Shown piece by piece: positions 44,801-55,157 of a stretch of DNA of 64,000 nt (its first letter is position 1; each line of letters begins with the position of its first letter). This stretch comes from Diplonema papillatum (taxonomy: Eukaryota; Euglenozoa; Diplonemea; Diplonemida; Diplonemidae): the NCBI GenBank assembly GCA_030068145.1, contig JAPJBO010000634.1:62001-126000 (forward strand). Reading direction: 5' to 3'. The position numbers and the translations under genes are program-made. The notes under the pieces are model-generated. The model saw nothing but the letters and a program-made list of their open reading frames with translations. It did not search any database and had not been told where the DNA came from.

Positions 44801-44868
44801 TGGTCGCCACAAAGGATATACCCCGAAACTCCCCGATACTCCCCGATATTTTCGTCTGGACCAGGTGG
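41843..44868. mobile_element. Complete family A DNA element: 3,026 bp, 11-bp TIRs, 5-bp TSD
   Basis: The left end CCACCTGGTCC is the exact inverse of the right end GGACCAGGTGG. TCCAT flanks both ends (41838-41842 and 44869-44873). CCCCGAAACT minisatellite units sit just inside both ends. The left (R) half ends at about 43605, where the right (S) half begins; other copies in the window hold only one half. The S half carries a 45-bp tandem duplication (units from 44303 and 44348) and minus-strand Ala/Arg-rich frames. No transposase domain is recognised, so autonomy is unknown. A separate 929-bp element is inserted at 42224-43152. Confidence 0.8.
42224..43152. mobile_element. 929-bp TA-flanked non-autonomous DNA element nested in family A
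   Basis: TA occurs on both sides (42222-42223 and 43153-43154), and the sister copy at 27595-27610 shows the empty site CTCCTAGGCAG. The ends are imperfect inverted repeats, CAGG followed by CTAAAT and ACAATTGTATTC, with a G-run in the left copy only. ACAATTGTATTCC words recur near both ends as subterminal repeats. A TA target and CAGG termini suit the Tc1/mariner-pogo group. The interior frames (42318-42911) show no transposase. Confidence 0.8.
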
Positions 44869-44967
44869 TCCATGTCCTGTGATTCGTACTTTCAAACTTA
44901 ATCCACGAATCATTACCAAAGCAAGTACGTGCGCTCGGCTAAGGCCGGCGCGTGGCGAGACTGGAGG

Positions 44968-47930
44968 CAGCAGTTAAAGTTCGGGGAACAGCAAAGTTCG
45001 GGCGAAGCTAAGTTCGGGCAATGCTAAGTTCTGGTGAGCAAAGTTCTGGTGAAGCAAAGTTCGGGCGAAGGTGAAGCTAAGTTCGGGCGAAACAAAGTCC
45101 GGGCGAAGCTAAGTTCTGGGTGAAGCAAAGTTCGGACGTTCTGGTGAAGCTAAGATCGGGCGAAAAAGTTCGGCGAAGCTAAGTTCGGGTGAAGCAAAGT
45201 TCGGGCGAAGCTAAGTTCTGGGTGAAGCAAAGTTCGGACGTTCTGGTGAAGCTAAGATCGGGCGAAAAAGTTCGGCGAAGCTAAGTTCGGGTGAAGCAAA
45301 GTTCGGGCGAAGCTAAGTTCTGGTGAAGCAAAGTTCGGGCGAAGCTAAGTTCGGATGAAGCAAAGTTCTGGTGAAGCAAAGTTCGGGCGAAGCTAAGTTC
45401 TGGTGAAGCAAAGTTCGGGCGAAGCAAAGTTCGGGTGAAGCTAAGTTCGGGCGAAACAAAGTGCGGGCGAAGCTAAGTTCTGGGGGAAGCAAAGTTCGGA
45501 TGAAGCAAAGTTCTGGGGGAAGCAAAGTTCGGGCGAAGCAAAGTTCGGGCGAAGCTAAGTTCTGGTGAAGCAAAGTTCGGGCGAAGCAAAGTTCGGGCGA
45601 AACAAAGTCGGGCGAAGCTAAGTTCTGGGGAAGCAAAGTTCGGGTGAGCAAAGTTCTGGTGAAGCAAAGTTCGGGCGAAGGTGAAGCTAAGTTCGGGCGA
45701 AACAAAGTCCGGGCGAAGCTAAGTTCTGGGTGAAGCAAAGTTCGGACGTTCTGGTGAAGCTAAGATCGGGCGAAACAAAGTTCGGCGAAGCTAAGTTCGG
45801 GTGAAGCAAAGTTCGGGCGAAGCTAAGTTCTGGTGAAGCAAAGTTCGGGCGAAGCTAAGTTCGGGTGAAGCAAAGTTCTGGTGAAGCTAAGTTCGGGCGA
45901 AACAAAGTTCGGGCGAAACAAAGTTCGGGCGAAGCAAAGTTCTGGGCGAAGCTAAGTTCGGATGAAGCAAAGTTCTGGTGAAGCAAAGTTCGGGCGAAAC
46001 AAAGTTCTGGGGGAAGCAAAGTTCGGGCGAAGCAAAGTTCTGGTGAAGCTAAGATCGGGCGAAACAAAGTTCGGGCGAAGCTAAGTTCGGGCGGAGCTAA
46101 GTTCGGGTGAAGCAAAGTTCTGGTGAAGCAAAGTTCGGGCGAAACAAAGTTCTGGGGGAAGCAAAGTTCGGGCGAAGCAAAGTTCGGGCGAAGCTAAGTT
46201 CTGGTGAAGCAAAGTTCGGGCGAAGCAAAGTTCGGGTCAAGCTAAGTTCGGGCGAAACAAAGTCCGGGCGAAGCTAAGTTCTGGGGGAAGCAAAGTTCGG
46301 ATGAAGCAAAGTTCTGGTGAAGCAAAGTTCGGGCGAAACAAAGTTCTGGGGGAAGCAAAGTTCGGGCGAAGCAAAGTTCTGGTGAAGCTAAGATCGGGCG
46401 AAACAAAGTTCGGGCGAAGCTAAGTTCGGGCGGAGCTAAGTTCGGGTGAAGCAAAGTTCTGGTGAAGCAAAGTTCGGGCGAAACAAAGTTCTGGGGGAAG
46501 CAAAGTTCGGGCGAAGCAAAGTTCGGGCGAAGCTAAGTTCTGGTGAAGCAAAGTTCGGGCGAAGCAAAGTTCGGGTCAAGCTAAGTTCGGGCGAAACAAA
46601 GTCCGGGCGAAGCTAAGTTCTGGGGGAAGCAAAGTTCGGATGAAGCAAAGTTCTGGTGAAGCAAAGTTCGGGCGAAACAAAGTCCGGGCAAAGCTAAGTT
46701 CTGGGTGAAGCAAAGTTCGGACGTTCTGGTGAAGCTAAGATCGGGCGAAAAAGTTCGGCGAAGCTAAGTTCGGGTGAAGCAAAGTTCGGGCGAAGCTAAG
46801 TTCTGGTGAAGCAAAGTTCGGGCGAAGCTAAGTTCGGGTGAAGCAAAGTTCTGGTGAAGCTAAGTTCGGGCGAAACAAAGTTCGGGCGAAGCAAAGTTCG
46901 GGCGAGGTGAAGCTAAGTTCGGGCGAAACAAAGTCCGGGCGAAGCTAAGTTCTGGGTGAAGCAAAGTTCGGACGTTCTGGTGAAGCTAAGATCGGGCGAA
47001 AAAGTTCGGCGAAGCTAAGTTCGGGTGAAGCAAAGTTCGGGCGAAGCTAAGTTCTGGTGAAGCAAAGTTCGGGCGAAGCTAAGTTCGGGTGAAGCAAAGT
47101 TCTGGTGAAGCTAAGTTCGGGCGAAACAAAGTTCGGGCGAAACAAAGTTCGGGCGAAGCAAAGTTCTGGGCGAAGCTAAGTTCGGATGAAGCAAAGTTCT
47201 GGTGAAGCAAAGTTCGGGCGAAACAAAGCTCTGGGGGAAGCAAAGTTCGGGTGAAGCAAAGTTCGGGCGAAGCTAAGTTCGGGTGAAGCAAAGTTCTGGT
47301 GAAGCTAAGTTCGGGCGAAACAAAGTTCGGGCGAAACAAAGTTCGGGCGAAGCAAAGTTCTGGGCGAAGCTAAGTTCGGATGAAGCAAAGTTCTGGTGAA
47401 GCAAAGTTCGGGCGAAACAAAGCTCTGGGGGAAGCAAAGTTCGGGCGAAGCAAAGTTCGGGCGAAGCTAAGTTCTGGTGAAGCAAAGTTCGGGCGAAGCA
47501 AAGTTCGGGTCAAGCTAAGTTCGGGCGAAACAAAGTGCGGGCGAAGCTAAGTTCTGGGGGAAGCAAAGTTCGGATGAAGCAAAGTTCGGGCGAAGCAAAG
47601 TTCTGGGGAAGCAAAGTTCGGGCGAAGCAAAGTTCGGGCGAAGCTAAGTTCTGGTGAAGCAAAGTTCGGGCGAAGCAAAGTTCGGGTCAAGCTAAGTTCG
47701 GGCGAAACAAAGTCCGGGCGAAGCTAAGTTCTGGGGGAAGCAAAGTTCGGGTGAAGCAAAGTTCTGGTGAAGCTAAGATCGGGCGAAACAAAGTTCGGGC
47801 GAAGCTAAGTTCGGGTGATGCTAAGTTCGGGTGAAGCAAAGTTCTGGTGAAGCAAAGTTCGGGCGAAGCAAAGTTCGGGCGAAGCAAAGTTCGGGCGAAG
47901 TTCGGGTGAAGCAAAGTTCTGGTGAACATT
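44968..47930. repeat. 3-kb array of a 16-bp repeat with higher-order structure
   Basis: About 185 units of 16 bp, alternating variants of AAGTTCGGGCGAAGCW and AAGTTCTGGTGAAGCW, with occasional shortened units. Longer blocks recur, for example the stretch with GTTCGGACGTTCTGG at about 45131, 45235, 45745, 46707 and 46971, and 300-400-bp blocks repeated at 45880, 46280, 47100 and 47300. The plus strand is cut by TAA in AGCTAAG variants. The minus strand is largely stop-free in all frames because 16 is not a multiple of 3. That yields long artificial frames (ARTLL-type peptides), which I do not call as genes. Confidence 0.95.
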
Positions 47931-48224
47931 GCATGTTCATAGGACCTCCAGTCTCGAAAAATCACCAAAGGAAAAACTCTTGCACAAGAAGCAATTCGTT
48001 TACAATTCCATTCCAGGGCCCCAGACTGTCCTTGCGCTCAATGCATGCAAAAGCGTCCAAAACGTCCTCGGAATGTATTTTTCGACACTTGAGTCTTGAC
48101 AGGCGCGAAACCTCAAGGAGAACTTTTCCGGTTCTGGCAAGTTACCAAAGGGGGTTTCCGTGGTGGGGTAAAATCCGGTCAGGCTGACCGGATTCTGGAG
48201 GATCCAGTGTGGTAAAAAAAATTG
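47931..48224. other. No gene recognised
   Basis: Unique-looking spacer between the 16-bp array and the GACCGCC array. Confidence 0.4.
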
Positions 48225-48506
48225 ATTTCGGAACCGGAAATTTTTTACTGGGTATTTACAGTTGGAATTTTTTTGACCGCCGCCGGAAATTTCTCTCTAC
48301 AAGTTATACTGGTGGAAACTTTGACCGCCGCGAGAAATTTCCTTCCGCAGTTTCAACTGGTGGAAACTTTTTGACCGCCTGGGAAATTCCTTTCCGCAAG
48401 TCATACTGGTGGAATTCTATTGACCGCCATGGGAAATTTGCTTCCGCAGTTTCAACTGGAAACCTTTTGACCGCTGCGGGAAATTTCTTTCTTTTGACCG
48501 CCGCGG
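48225..48506. repeat. About 55-bp tandem units (TTGACCGCCGCGGGAAATTTCC)
   Basis: Five imperfect units with GGTGGAAACTTTTTGACCGCC and CTTCCGCAGTTTCAACT. A continuation in opposite orientation lies at 48799-48875, and a single inverted unit at 50945-51000. Confidence 0.8.
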
Positions 48507-48786
48507 CGAGACAGATGTAGTCGTCCTGGGTTCGCCAGTTGTACGTACCGTAACGCGTCCAGATGGCCTGAGGGCGGACCGCCCGCGTCGAGCGTGCTTC
48601 TTGCAACGACGCGTCGAAAGAAGAAACGCGGTCGACCTCCGCTTTCTTATCTCGACGTGCTCCAACGCGACCTCGGCATGTCGAAGACGGAGGAGATCCT
48701 GGAGCTGATGGCAGACAGGGTAGCGTGGGACGCGAAGGTCCAGCGGGTGGTTTCCCGGAGTAGGATGCACATACTACTACTACTAC
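48507..48786 (+). mobile_element. 5'-truncated LINE 3' end (280 bp) with (TAC)n tail and 12-bp TSD
   Basis: The plus strand encodes the typical C-terminal tail of a LINE reverse-transcriptase protein: KKKRGRPPLSYLDVLQRDLG, then ELMADRVAWDAKVQRV. This is the RGRPxxxWxDxxxxDL...AxDRxxWR pattern of Jockey/RTE/I-type elements. It ends in about five TAC units. TGACCGCCGCGG precedes it (48495-48506) and follows it (48787-48798). The host repeat unit normally has this word once, so this is a true target-site duplication from target-primed insertion. No stop codon ends the frame before the tail, so a few terminal codons may be lost or the frame altered. Confidence 0.82.
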
Positions 48787-48875
48787 TGACCGCCGCGGGA
48801 AACTTCCCGCGGCGGTCAAAAAGTTTCCACCAGTTGAACCTGCGGAAGGAAATTTTCCGCGTCAAAGTACATTTG
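48787..48875. repeat. GACCGCC units, including a 32-bp palindrome
   Basis: TGACCGCCGCGGGAAA is followed directly by its inverse TTCCCGCGGCGGTCA, and then by an inverted tandem unit. The array therefore switches orientation here. Confidence 0.75.
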
Positions 48876-48896
48876 CGCCGGTAGAGACCGGCGCCC

Positions 48897-49075
48897 AGCG
48901 AGACTAGAGGCAGCAGTTAAAGTTCGGGAACAGTAAAGTTCGGACGAAGCTAAGTTCGGGAAAAGCAAAGCAAAGTTCGGGCGATGCTAAGTTGTCGCAA
49001 AGTTCGGGCAAAGCTAAGTTCTGGCGAAGCAAAGTTCGGGCGATGTTAAGTTCTGGCGAAGCAAAGTTCGGGCGT
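48897..49075. repeat. Second, short 16-bp-repeat array
   Basis: AAGTTCGGGCGATGCT-type units. The left flank GGCAGCAGTTAAAGTTCGGG is shared with the start of the 3-kb array (44958-44985), so one array was seeded from a copy of the other together with flanking DNA. Confidence 0.85.
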
Positions 49076-49698
49076 GGTAGACCGGGGTGACCAAAAACCG
49101 CGACATATTGAGACATAGTTCTTTTGTTCTCTTTCAGAAGAAGAGGACAAATTTTCGGGAAAAAAAAAGACTTTTTTTTATGTAAAATTTGCCGTCTGTT
49201 TTCTAGACCAAGCTTGTGCACGCGGACTACGGTAGGGACACCGCGCGCAGTTCGAGGGCATTGTGACCAGTCGCTGTATCCACGCATCTGCAGAAGACCA
49301 AAACCTGCCAGGCACCTTGCTTATTATGAAAGACAAGCATGCCAAAGAGACCAAGATGCGACTCTTCTTAAGAGACGTCCACTGCAAATGAGGTAGAAGA
49401 AGCAGAAGAGGACGAAGAGAGCGACTTCGAACCCGGACCTACGACGTGCCAAGTGACAAAGAAGACGAAGACAAGCCTGTCGCCGACATGTCTGAGAACG
49501 CTCAGGCGTATTACAAGTATTGACATGGAAGAAAGAAGCGTGCGGGAAAGAAGGCTCTGGAGCAGGTTGCGAGAGGTTGGGTTTCTGACAAACCGTACCC
49601 TGGGACGACCGATAGGCTGGTGACCGTTTGATTCGGCATGAAGTCAAGCAGCACAGGATCAGCGGCTTTCTCGTAGTTCCAGAAACGAAGAAAAAGAA
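49076..49698. other. No firm gene
   Basis: Charged, protein-like fragments are seen (for example an acidic EVEEAEEDEESDFEPG near 49400), but stops in every frame and no splice sites that I can pair. It may be upstream exons of the candidate at 49869. Confidence 0.35.
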
Positions 49699-49759
49699 GA
49701 AGCTGGAACAGAGCCTGGATCACCAAGGAAAAGGTGATCCGGGCTCTGTTCCAGCTTTC
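49699..49759. repeat. 26-bp-arm hairpin
   Basis: GAAGCTGGAACAGAGCC...GGATCACC at 49699-49724 pairs with 49733-49759, with one mismatch or bulge and an 8-nt loop. Confidence 0.75.
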
Positions 49760-49868
49760 GCAGGCTCCTCGCCTACCGACGCGGTAGACAGCAATCCGGG
49801 GCGGACCGGCCAAGCTGTACCCAGCATATCTGCACCGGACGCCATTGCAACAAGCGCTTCCAGTAGGA

Positions 49869-50223
49869 ATGGGAGTACGAACATTTGCCTTCGCTGCGAC
49901 AGCTTTTTGCAAACGAGGCGGCCCAACACATGCCGAACAGCACCGTTCGAACTTGCGAGGTCGCCTGCTTTCACTGAGCCAACAGGGCCGCCAAGAATTC
50001 ATTGGTGTTTCGGGGCTTCCCCACATTGTTCACGAGGAGGACGCTGACTTTGACGATAACTGTGACACGCTCAACGTCAAAATCATCACGTTCGATGCAA
50101 TGAAATCCAGGTCGTTCATCCTAAACCGCGTCCTAAAGTGGTGTAAGTTTTGTTGCTCACTTTTTACCTCGATTTATCATTTTATGAGCTTTCTTTCACA
50201 TCTATGCAGTCACAAAAAAATAG
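49869..50223 (+). CDS. Hypothetical protein exon pair
   Basis: The frame from ATG 49869 is protein-like in its second half (IVHEEDADFDDNCDTLN, VKIITFDAMKSRSFILNRVLKW). It meets a consensus GTAAGT donor at 50143. The acceptor TCTATGCAG ending 50209 restores phase and gives a short C-terminus FTKK with TAG at 50221-50223; the intron is 67 bp. The N-terminal half is Cys/Arg-rich and may be an upstream exon in another frame. No family recognised. Confidence 0.38.
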
Positions 50224-50444
50224 GCTATATTTTACAAAAAAAGTCTTTCTATTTTCGAAAGTGAAAAGAAGAAGATTTTTTCCGGCCGCTCAATTTTACA
50301 TATCTTGAAGAATCTTTCGTAATTATGTTGAGAAGCTCTGCAAAAAACGCAAATTTTGGGCACATTAGACCAATAACCCCCGAAATTCATTTTCGACCGG
50401 AAAAGTGTCCTCGGCCGGGTTCGAACCCGGTACCGCCTCCATCC
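50224..50444. other. tRNA T-arm-like word, no complete tRNA
   Basis: Contains CCGGGTTCGAACCCGG at about 50415, a T-arm-like palindrome with a loop one base too short. No matching acceptor or D arm. A related word, GGGGTTCGAACCGG, lies at about 50898 next to another family unit. Both share GTCCTCGGC before the word, so this is a dispersed repeat of possible tRNA-derived (SINE-like) origin. Confidence 0.35.
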
Positions 50445-50785
50445 TGGCGAAGCAAAGTTCGGGCGATGCTAAGTCAAAGCAAAGTTCGGGTGAAGCTAAG
50501 TTCGGCGAAGCAAAATTCGGGCGATGCTAAGTCAAAGAAAAGTTCGGGTGAAGCTAAGTTCTGGGGAGGTGAAAGCAAAGTTCGGCGAAGCAAAGTTCTG
50601 GTGAAGTAAAGTTCTGGTGAAGCAAAGTTCGGGTGAAGCTAAGTTCTGGGAGGCTAAGTTCTGGTGAAAGCAAAGTTCGGGCGAAGCAAAGCAAAGTTCG
50701 GGCGATGCTAAGTTCTGGTGAAGCAAAGTTCGGGAGAAGCAAAGCAAAGTTCGGGTGAAGCTAAGTTCTGGTAAGGCTAAGTTCC
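50445..50785. repeat. Third 16-bp-repeat array
   Basis: AAGTTCGGGYGAAGCW and AAGTTCTGGTGAAGCA units, less regular than at 44968-47930. Confidence 0.85.
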
Positions 50786-51698
50786 GTCTGGGCCTGAAGT
50801 ATGCAAATATCCGGTGCCAAATCACGGGTCAAGAAAGCCCCGGAGCGAGGGAATTGACTACAACCGAAGACCAAGGAGAACCAAAAAAAGGTCCTCGGCG
50901 GGGTTCGAACCGGAGACCTCAAGCCATGAAGGCGTGCACCAAATGTCCACCAGTTGAGACTGCGGAGGGAAAATTCCCGCGGCGGTCAACAAGTTTCCAG
51001 GGGCTATCACATTATTTGCTCATTCTGTTCACAATGTTCCACCGAGGCCGTGGCGGGCAACTGACTGGGACTTTGTAGGACGAAAACCTGCTGCGGGTGA
51101 ACAGCCGACGTATTTTTGGCCATCTGTGTAGCTGTGTGCGACCGTCAAATTTTTTTGCGCCTGCGGCGCGGATACAATTGGCATGTAGCCAGCTTAGTTG
51201 TGACCAACCACAACACTGCTCTGCTTTAATCTGCAGGTGCGACCGTTTAAAAATTTTCGCGCCTGCGGCGCAGGTATAAATAAAATCTTTGGAGAAACAC
51301 AAACCACGACAAGATGCCGGCCACAAAAGAAGAGTTGCTGGGTCGGCGTCCCGGAGCTTAACGCTGGTTCAAGCCTGGCGTGCACCAGAGCACACACGCA
51401 GAACACGGTAGTTTGCCACCCCGATTCTGCCTGAGGCTGTTCCCGGCTTCTCCTTGTCATTTGTGTGGCCTACATCGGCTGCTTTGTTGACCTTTCAGGC
51501 TGCCTTCATCCACTGTCAAACACCTGATGGGAAGCAGATTCCTGTTCGGGTGCACCTAACGAGAGACGAAAATCGAGAGACGTGAAAGCGAGAGAAGTGA
51601 AACACCTCAAAGGGAAAAGAACTAACCAACACAAAAAAACGGACACACGGGAGAAGGACACACTACAAGAGAAAGAAGAGGACCTTCTGTGGGCGTAA
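50786..51698. other. Intergenic with a direct repeat
   Basis: GACCGTCAAATTTTTTTGCG and GACCGTTTAAAAATTTTCGC introduce two related about 40-bp copies (51140 and 51240), each containing CGCCTGCGGCGC. One inverted GACCGCC unit lies at 50945-51000. Nothing coding is supported. The A-rich 51540-51690 is probably the 5' leader of the coiled-coil gene. Confidence 0.45.
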
Positions 51699-54026
51699 AT
51701 GCCTGCGAGTCGCAGGTTGTCAACGAGGCGGAGTAACAGTTCGACCACTACGAAGGAGGTTTTGAAACAAGCACGTGAAAATCTACCCACATCGCAAGCA
51801 AAGACAACCGACGCCGATGATGTTTCGTCAACATCACCCCAGGAGATACCTGCGCAAAACCACAAAAGCCCCACTGTCATCTTCTCTGCAACCTCTGAAT
51901 TGCAAAAAGCCCTCAACATTTGCGGTAACGTCGTGAGCTCCTCCCCGCTTGTACACACATTCAAACAGTTGTTGAAGATTGTGTGCGCCCTTTCGGATCA
52001 GTTAGAGAAGGCTATCAAGAGCGATGAAGACTGCAGCCGTGCCACAGCGTTGGTGTCGAAAGTGAAGGCAGAAAATGAGTCGCTCAAGCAGAAAACGAAG
52101 ACAATGGAGCGCTTTTTAGAGGTAAAGCTACAACAGTATGACGCGCTTCTGAAGGAAGAGCAGCGTGCTGTGAAAGAGATGAAGACGAAAAATGAACATC
52201 TTACGAAGCTGCTCTTTCAGTTGGACCCCAGTTTTGCAGACGAGAACATGCCTCTTGATGCGCTGCAACACGCAAAGCGACCCATACGTCGGCCACCCTC
52301 TCTGCGTGATGAAGAAAATGGCGCAAACGAGGCCAGACAACCAGAAACAGAATTGCCTTTTTCGGGGAACACCGAATCTGTAGTCGCCGCTTTAGTTACA
52401 CAACTGAAGTACGAGAAGGAGCAGCGCCTCGCTACTGAAGAGCAAGGGTACAGCATGCAGAAAGTGCAGGAGAAGACCATTTCAAACCTGGAGCAACGGA
52501 TCCGGGTTATGACAGGAAGGTCTCCCGACAGGTTACATCCACCTGGCTGGCACCATCTTCAGCCACCCATACCTCAACAGCAGCCACCATCCAAAGAGGT
52601 CGTCGACTTGACAACTTTCGCGAATGCATCGAGCTCGTGGACAGTCCGCGTTCCCGAGAAGCGGCCTCGCTCCGTTTCACCCCCTCAGTCCGTTTCCCTG
52701 CTAAACAGCGGTGGGGGAGGGGCCATGCGCAATTCCTTTAGTCATAATGTGCGCGAGGCGCGCAACCGTTTTGGTGACAACATGCCAAAGGAGTCAGTGC
52801 TCGCTCATGCACACAGTGCGAGAGTGAAAGATGCTTATGGCATTCCGGATCAGGCAGTCGGAGCAGATGGTGTTCTGAATCCCAACAATGATAAACTGAG
52901 TATGCAGCAAGACGATTTAAAAGAGGACAGGAATACATCATCGACGCAAATCAGCAAGGACTCCATCGAATCCTGTCGATTGACCACATCTGACTCAGCT
53001 TCGAAGAGTGTGTGTCCTCCGCCAGTTCTTCCGCCTTCGGCCAGTGGTGCTTACGCAAGTATACAGCAGTTAACTTCTGTGATCAGCAGCCGCACCTCTC
53101 AGGGAAGTGAGAAGGTCGTGAAAACTGGTCGCCCACTAGCAAATGACGAGTGCAGTCATTCTAGCAAAGCATCAACACCTAGTAGTCGTGGCGAAGTTTT
53201 TGATTCCAACAAGATAACCTCAGCAACCAGTGAAGCCGACTGCGATTCGAAATTTACAATCAGCAAACGTGACTCTTTGACTGTCAGTCGATCGGCTCGC
53301 GAATTGCGACTCAAAGCGGTAGACATCGAACGTGAAGGTTCCCGCAGCACCGGCAGCAGTCAAGATTCCGCAAATGCTGAGCGTAGACGTGCTCTGACTC
53401 AGAGATTGGAAAGCGGAACAACGATTGACTCTGTTGATGAATTAGCAAATGTATGGGTTGGTCTTTTTTGGCAAACACACGTATACTGAAGGCTGCATCC
53501 CCACACGAATTGATAACCTGTGTGTGCTACTTGCATTAGTGTAGTTAAGTGTTCGTATATTCTGAGGACCGAGAAAACAAAGTTGCGGACAGTGACCTCT
53601 TGAACCTTTTCAAGTGACTGAAGTCTACTATATTGGCTGATAAAACACGGTGGATTTTGGTACTCCTTCCAATACTGGGGCAAACAGCAGCTCATCTTTT
53701 GAGCACAAGCACACTTAGTTGAACAAGCTGAAAGCTGTTGTATTAGTCCCGGAAATGCGCAAGGTGTGTCGAAACCAGCAAAGGTCCCACACAAGGTATC
53801 AGAGTTGTAGCAGTGGGGGGAGAAAAAAGCGATACCTTGGTACGGGGAAAGTACAGGGACCTGGGCGACCGATGACAGCAGACATCTTGATATAGAGTCT
53901 AAGCTAGCTGGGGGCTCCTCTCCCTGCAACAACACATACATGTGCTGATATTCTGTATTTATGTGCATGCATTTTACACCAACTTGGCAGGTTCTTAAAG
54001 ATTTGGAAGAGACGGTCTTGAAGTAA
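51699..54026 (+). CDS. Coiled-coil protein, 595 aa, two exons
   Basis: Exon 1 at 51699-53450 (584 codons, ATG start). A GTATGG donor begins at 53451. The acceptor ACCAACTTGGCAG ends at 53990. Exon 2 at 53991-54026 adds ELAN-VLKDLEETVLK and a TAA stop in phase. Residues about 115-172 form a strong heptad coiled coil (AENESLKQKTKTMERFLEV, then KEMKTKNEHLTKLLFQL), with a second at about 228-268 (LKYEKEQRLATEEQG, ISNLEQRIRVM). The remainder is Ser/Thr/Pro-rich and probably disordered, with a last charged helix (ERRRALTQRLESG) before the end. Such an architecture is common in cytoskeletal, centrosomal or trafficking scaffolds, but no family can be named. Without splicing the frame would run 13 codons further to 53489. 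Confidence 0.85.
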
Positions 54027-55157
54027 GATCTTGCGCGAGATCGGTTTATCTAGGTGTCTGCTGCTGTAAGAGCCACTATTCCAACTGCGAAACGATCTAC
54101 GCCCCGTAAGGTGCAGCTCATGCATCGGTCAAAATTGCAGCTCAGCAAATAGAGTGGCTTGCCTCCTTGAGACGGAGAGTGTGATCTCCGTCTCAAGGAG
54201 CCATGCTTAACTTCTAAAAGTCCGTCTACTGGTGGGTACAGAGTTGAGATTCGGGCCATTTGAGTGTTCAAAAGATAGCGTTTTTTGTAGGTTCAGCCGA
54301 GTCGTTTCAACGTGAATTAACTAGCCCAATAGATGTCTTATGTGCAAAAACCTTCGTCCTTGAGAACATGATAGCGCAAAGACTGAAGCATGTGTCGGGG
54401 TACAATAAACGTGGTAAAGTCCTTGCTGTCACCTTTCTTCAGAGTTTTTTTGCCCATAAGTCTGATATGCACTTCGCAATAGATTTAGAAACATTGTGTC
54501 GTCTTGGATTCTGTGCCCTTTCCTTCACACATGATACCTGGCGACTACTCCACTCATGCCTGCTTGGGTGCACCAGGTACTACATACACTCATGCTTTCC
54601 ATCCATACACGACAGTTCAGGGGAGGGAAACAGTGAATTCTTACCCCCGTGCCCCCGCCTGACACACCCATTGGCGAGTTTTTGCGCACCCTCTGGGTGG
54701 ATACATAAACACAGCGCTCTATTAGGACAGTGTTGTCTGTGAGCCAGCCTGTTGATTTCTGTCACTTGGCGTTGATACCGAAGTCACGAACAAGCGGTGT
54801 CGAGAAGGAGTCGTCGATACACTGCCGATAATGCCGGTCCGCAGAGGAAGATAGAGGCCCCAAACGCATGGATGCGACGATCAAGACGAGCAGAAGCGAA
54901 GCGCGATACTTCATGAGGCCACAAAGTCGGCGATGCAGATTCTGCATGTACCGTGTGGCGAGACCGATTTCCGACTTGGCTTATGTGACTGTCTGTCCTT
55001 CAAGGCTCCTTGCTTTGTGGTGGAAATCCCCCCGAAACCCCCCTTTGGGACTGAGCCCTTTTGCAATCCCCCGGTTACGTGTATGACACTCACTCAAATT
55101 GGACACGATAATGTGCATGCAAAGAAAACACCCGCTGCAGAGTGCAGCGAGGCAGCG
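54027..55157. other. Intergenic with a perfect 16-bp-arm hairpin (54163-54200)
   Basis: CTCCTTGAGACGGAGA at 54163-54178 pairs exactly with 54185-54200, about 140 bp after the stop of the coiled-coil gene. An open frame continues upstream of the MORN start from 54933, but its composition looks non-coding. No further gene supported. Confidence 0.5.

Noticed and set aside
45313-47968. Several 64-141-codon minus-strand frames with ARTLL-type repeats
   Set aside because: They arise from the stop-free 16-bp array. No start context, flanking exon or non-repeat coding sequence.
50400-50445. tRNA gene
   Set aside because: Only a T-arm-like palindrome with a short loop. No acceptor, D or anticodon arms can be paired.
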